From: Acetobacteraceae bacterium
Lineage (GTDB): Bacteria; Pseudomonadota; Alphaproteobacteria; Acetobacterales; Acetobacteraceae
Length of the DNA stretch: 6,770 nt
Direction of reading: 5' to 3'
Assembly: GCA_019237355.1 (NCBI GenBank)
Contig: JAFAHH010000283.1
Coordinates: 1-6,770 of the forward strand
Numbering within the stretch: position 1 is the first letter of the stretch; each line of letters begins with the position of its first letter. Shown here one piece after another: positions 6,711 through 6,770 of this stretch. Under the pieces are notes generated by a model, which worked only from the letters and a program-made list of their open reading frames with translations, was not told the DNA's origin and made no database searches. Position numbers and translations under genes: made by a program.

Positions 6711-6770
6711 CTACGTCGGCTTAGCCACCACCTCGTAGATCGCGCTGCTGCCACTATAGAAAGGCCGGTA
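6711..6770 (-). CDS. Possible C-terminal end of a gene running off the right edge
   Basis: On the minus strand, from the window edge to a TAG at 6711-6713, the frame reads YRPFYSGSSAIYEVVAKPT. The composition looks like a real C-terminus: aromatic residues, no rare-residue clusters, a sensible charge balance. It would be convergent with the OmpA-type gene, with 28 bases between the two stops. Only 19 codons are visible, so the product cannot be identified and the frame may be fortuitous. Confidence 0.35.
   Translation of the reverse strand, partial: YRPFYSGSSAIYEVVAKPT

Overview
The window is GC-rich, densely coding DNA that looks like an alphaproteobacterium, most likely a Bradyrhizobium-like member of the Hyphomicrobiales. 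This placement is an inference from overall composition, from the style of the small exported proteins and from the arrangement around the sulfatase; no marker gene confirms it.

The left two thirds is a minus-strand cluster. In transcription order (right to left) it holds: a small glycine-rich exported protein (about 4377 to 4092), a small predicted lipoprotein (about 4045 to 3562), a 792-residue type I arylsulfatase (3493 to 1115) and a formylglycine-generating enzyme (FGE, 1068 to 73). Gaps between consecutive genes are about 46 to 70 bases. The functional core is clear. The sulfatase carries the C-x-P-x-R motif that must be oxidised to formylglycine, and the FGE downstream has both active-site cysteines. 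Neither has a signal peptide, so modification and sulfate-ester hydrolysis probably occur in the cytoplasm. The substrate cannot be read from sequence.

The two small exported-protein genes at the head of the cluster are both interrupted by apparent single-base indels. The lipoprotein needs one extra base at each of two runs of four C (plus strand) to restore a coherent conserved-looking protein. The small glycine-rich protein needs one A removed just after its start codon, and probably a compensating pair further in. They are either recent pseudogenes or sites of homopolymer sequencing error; the intact 2.4-kb sulfatase beside them makes this local clustering notable.

Facing the cluster across a roughly 340-base divergent region is a plus-strand AraC-family regulator (4715 to 5767), a natural candidate to control the sulfatase cluster. 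The region between contains a perfect 15-base odd palindrome at 4586-4600. After a roughly 370-base stretch with no convincing gene comes a plus-strand OmpA-domain lipoprotein (6140 to 6682), which probably tethers outer membrane to peptidoglycan. At the right edge a minus-strand reading frame ends at 6711 and may be the C-terminus of another gene. At the left edge, just past the FGE stop, a stretch reads like a signal peptide but has no in-frame start.

I see no RNA gene, CRISPR array, insertion sequence or transposase. Nothing here amounts to a clearly new system. The most informative points are the sulfatase/FGE pair with its extra C-terminal domain, and the cluster of frameshifts in the two small exported proteins.
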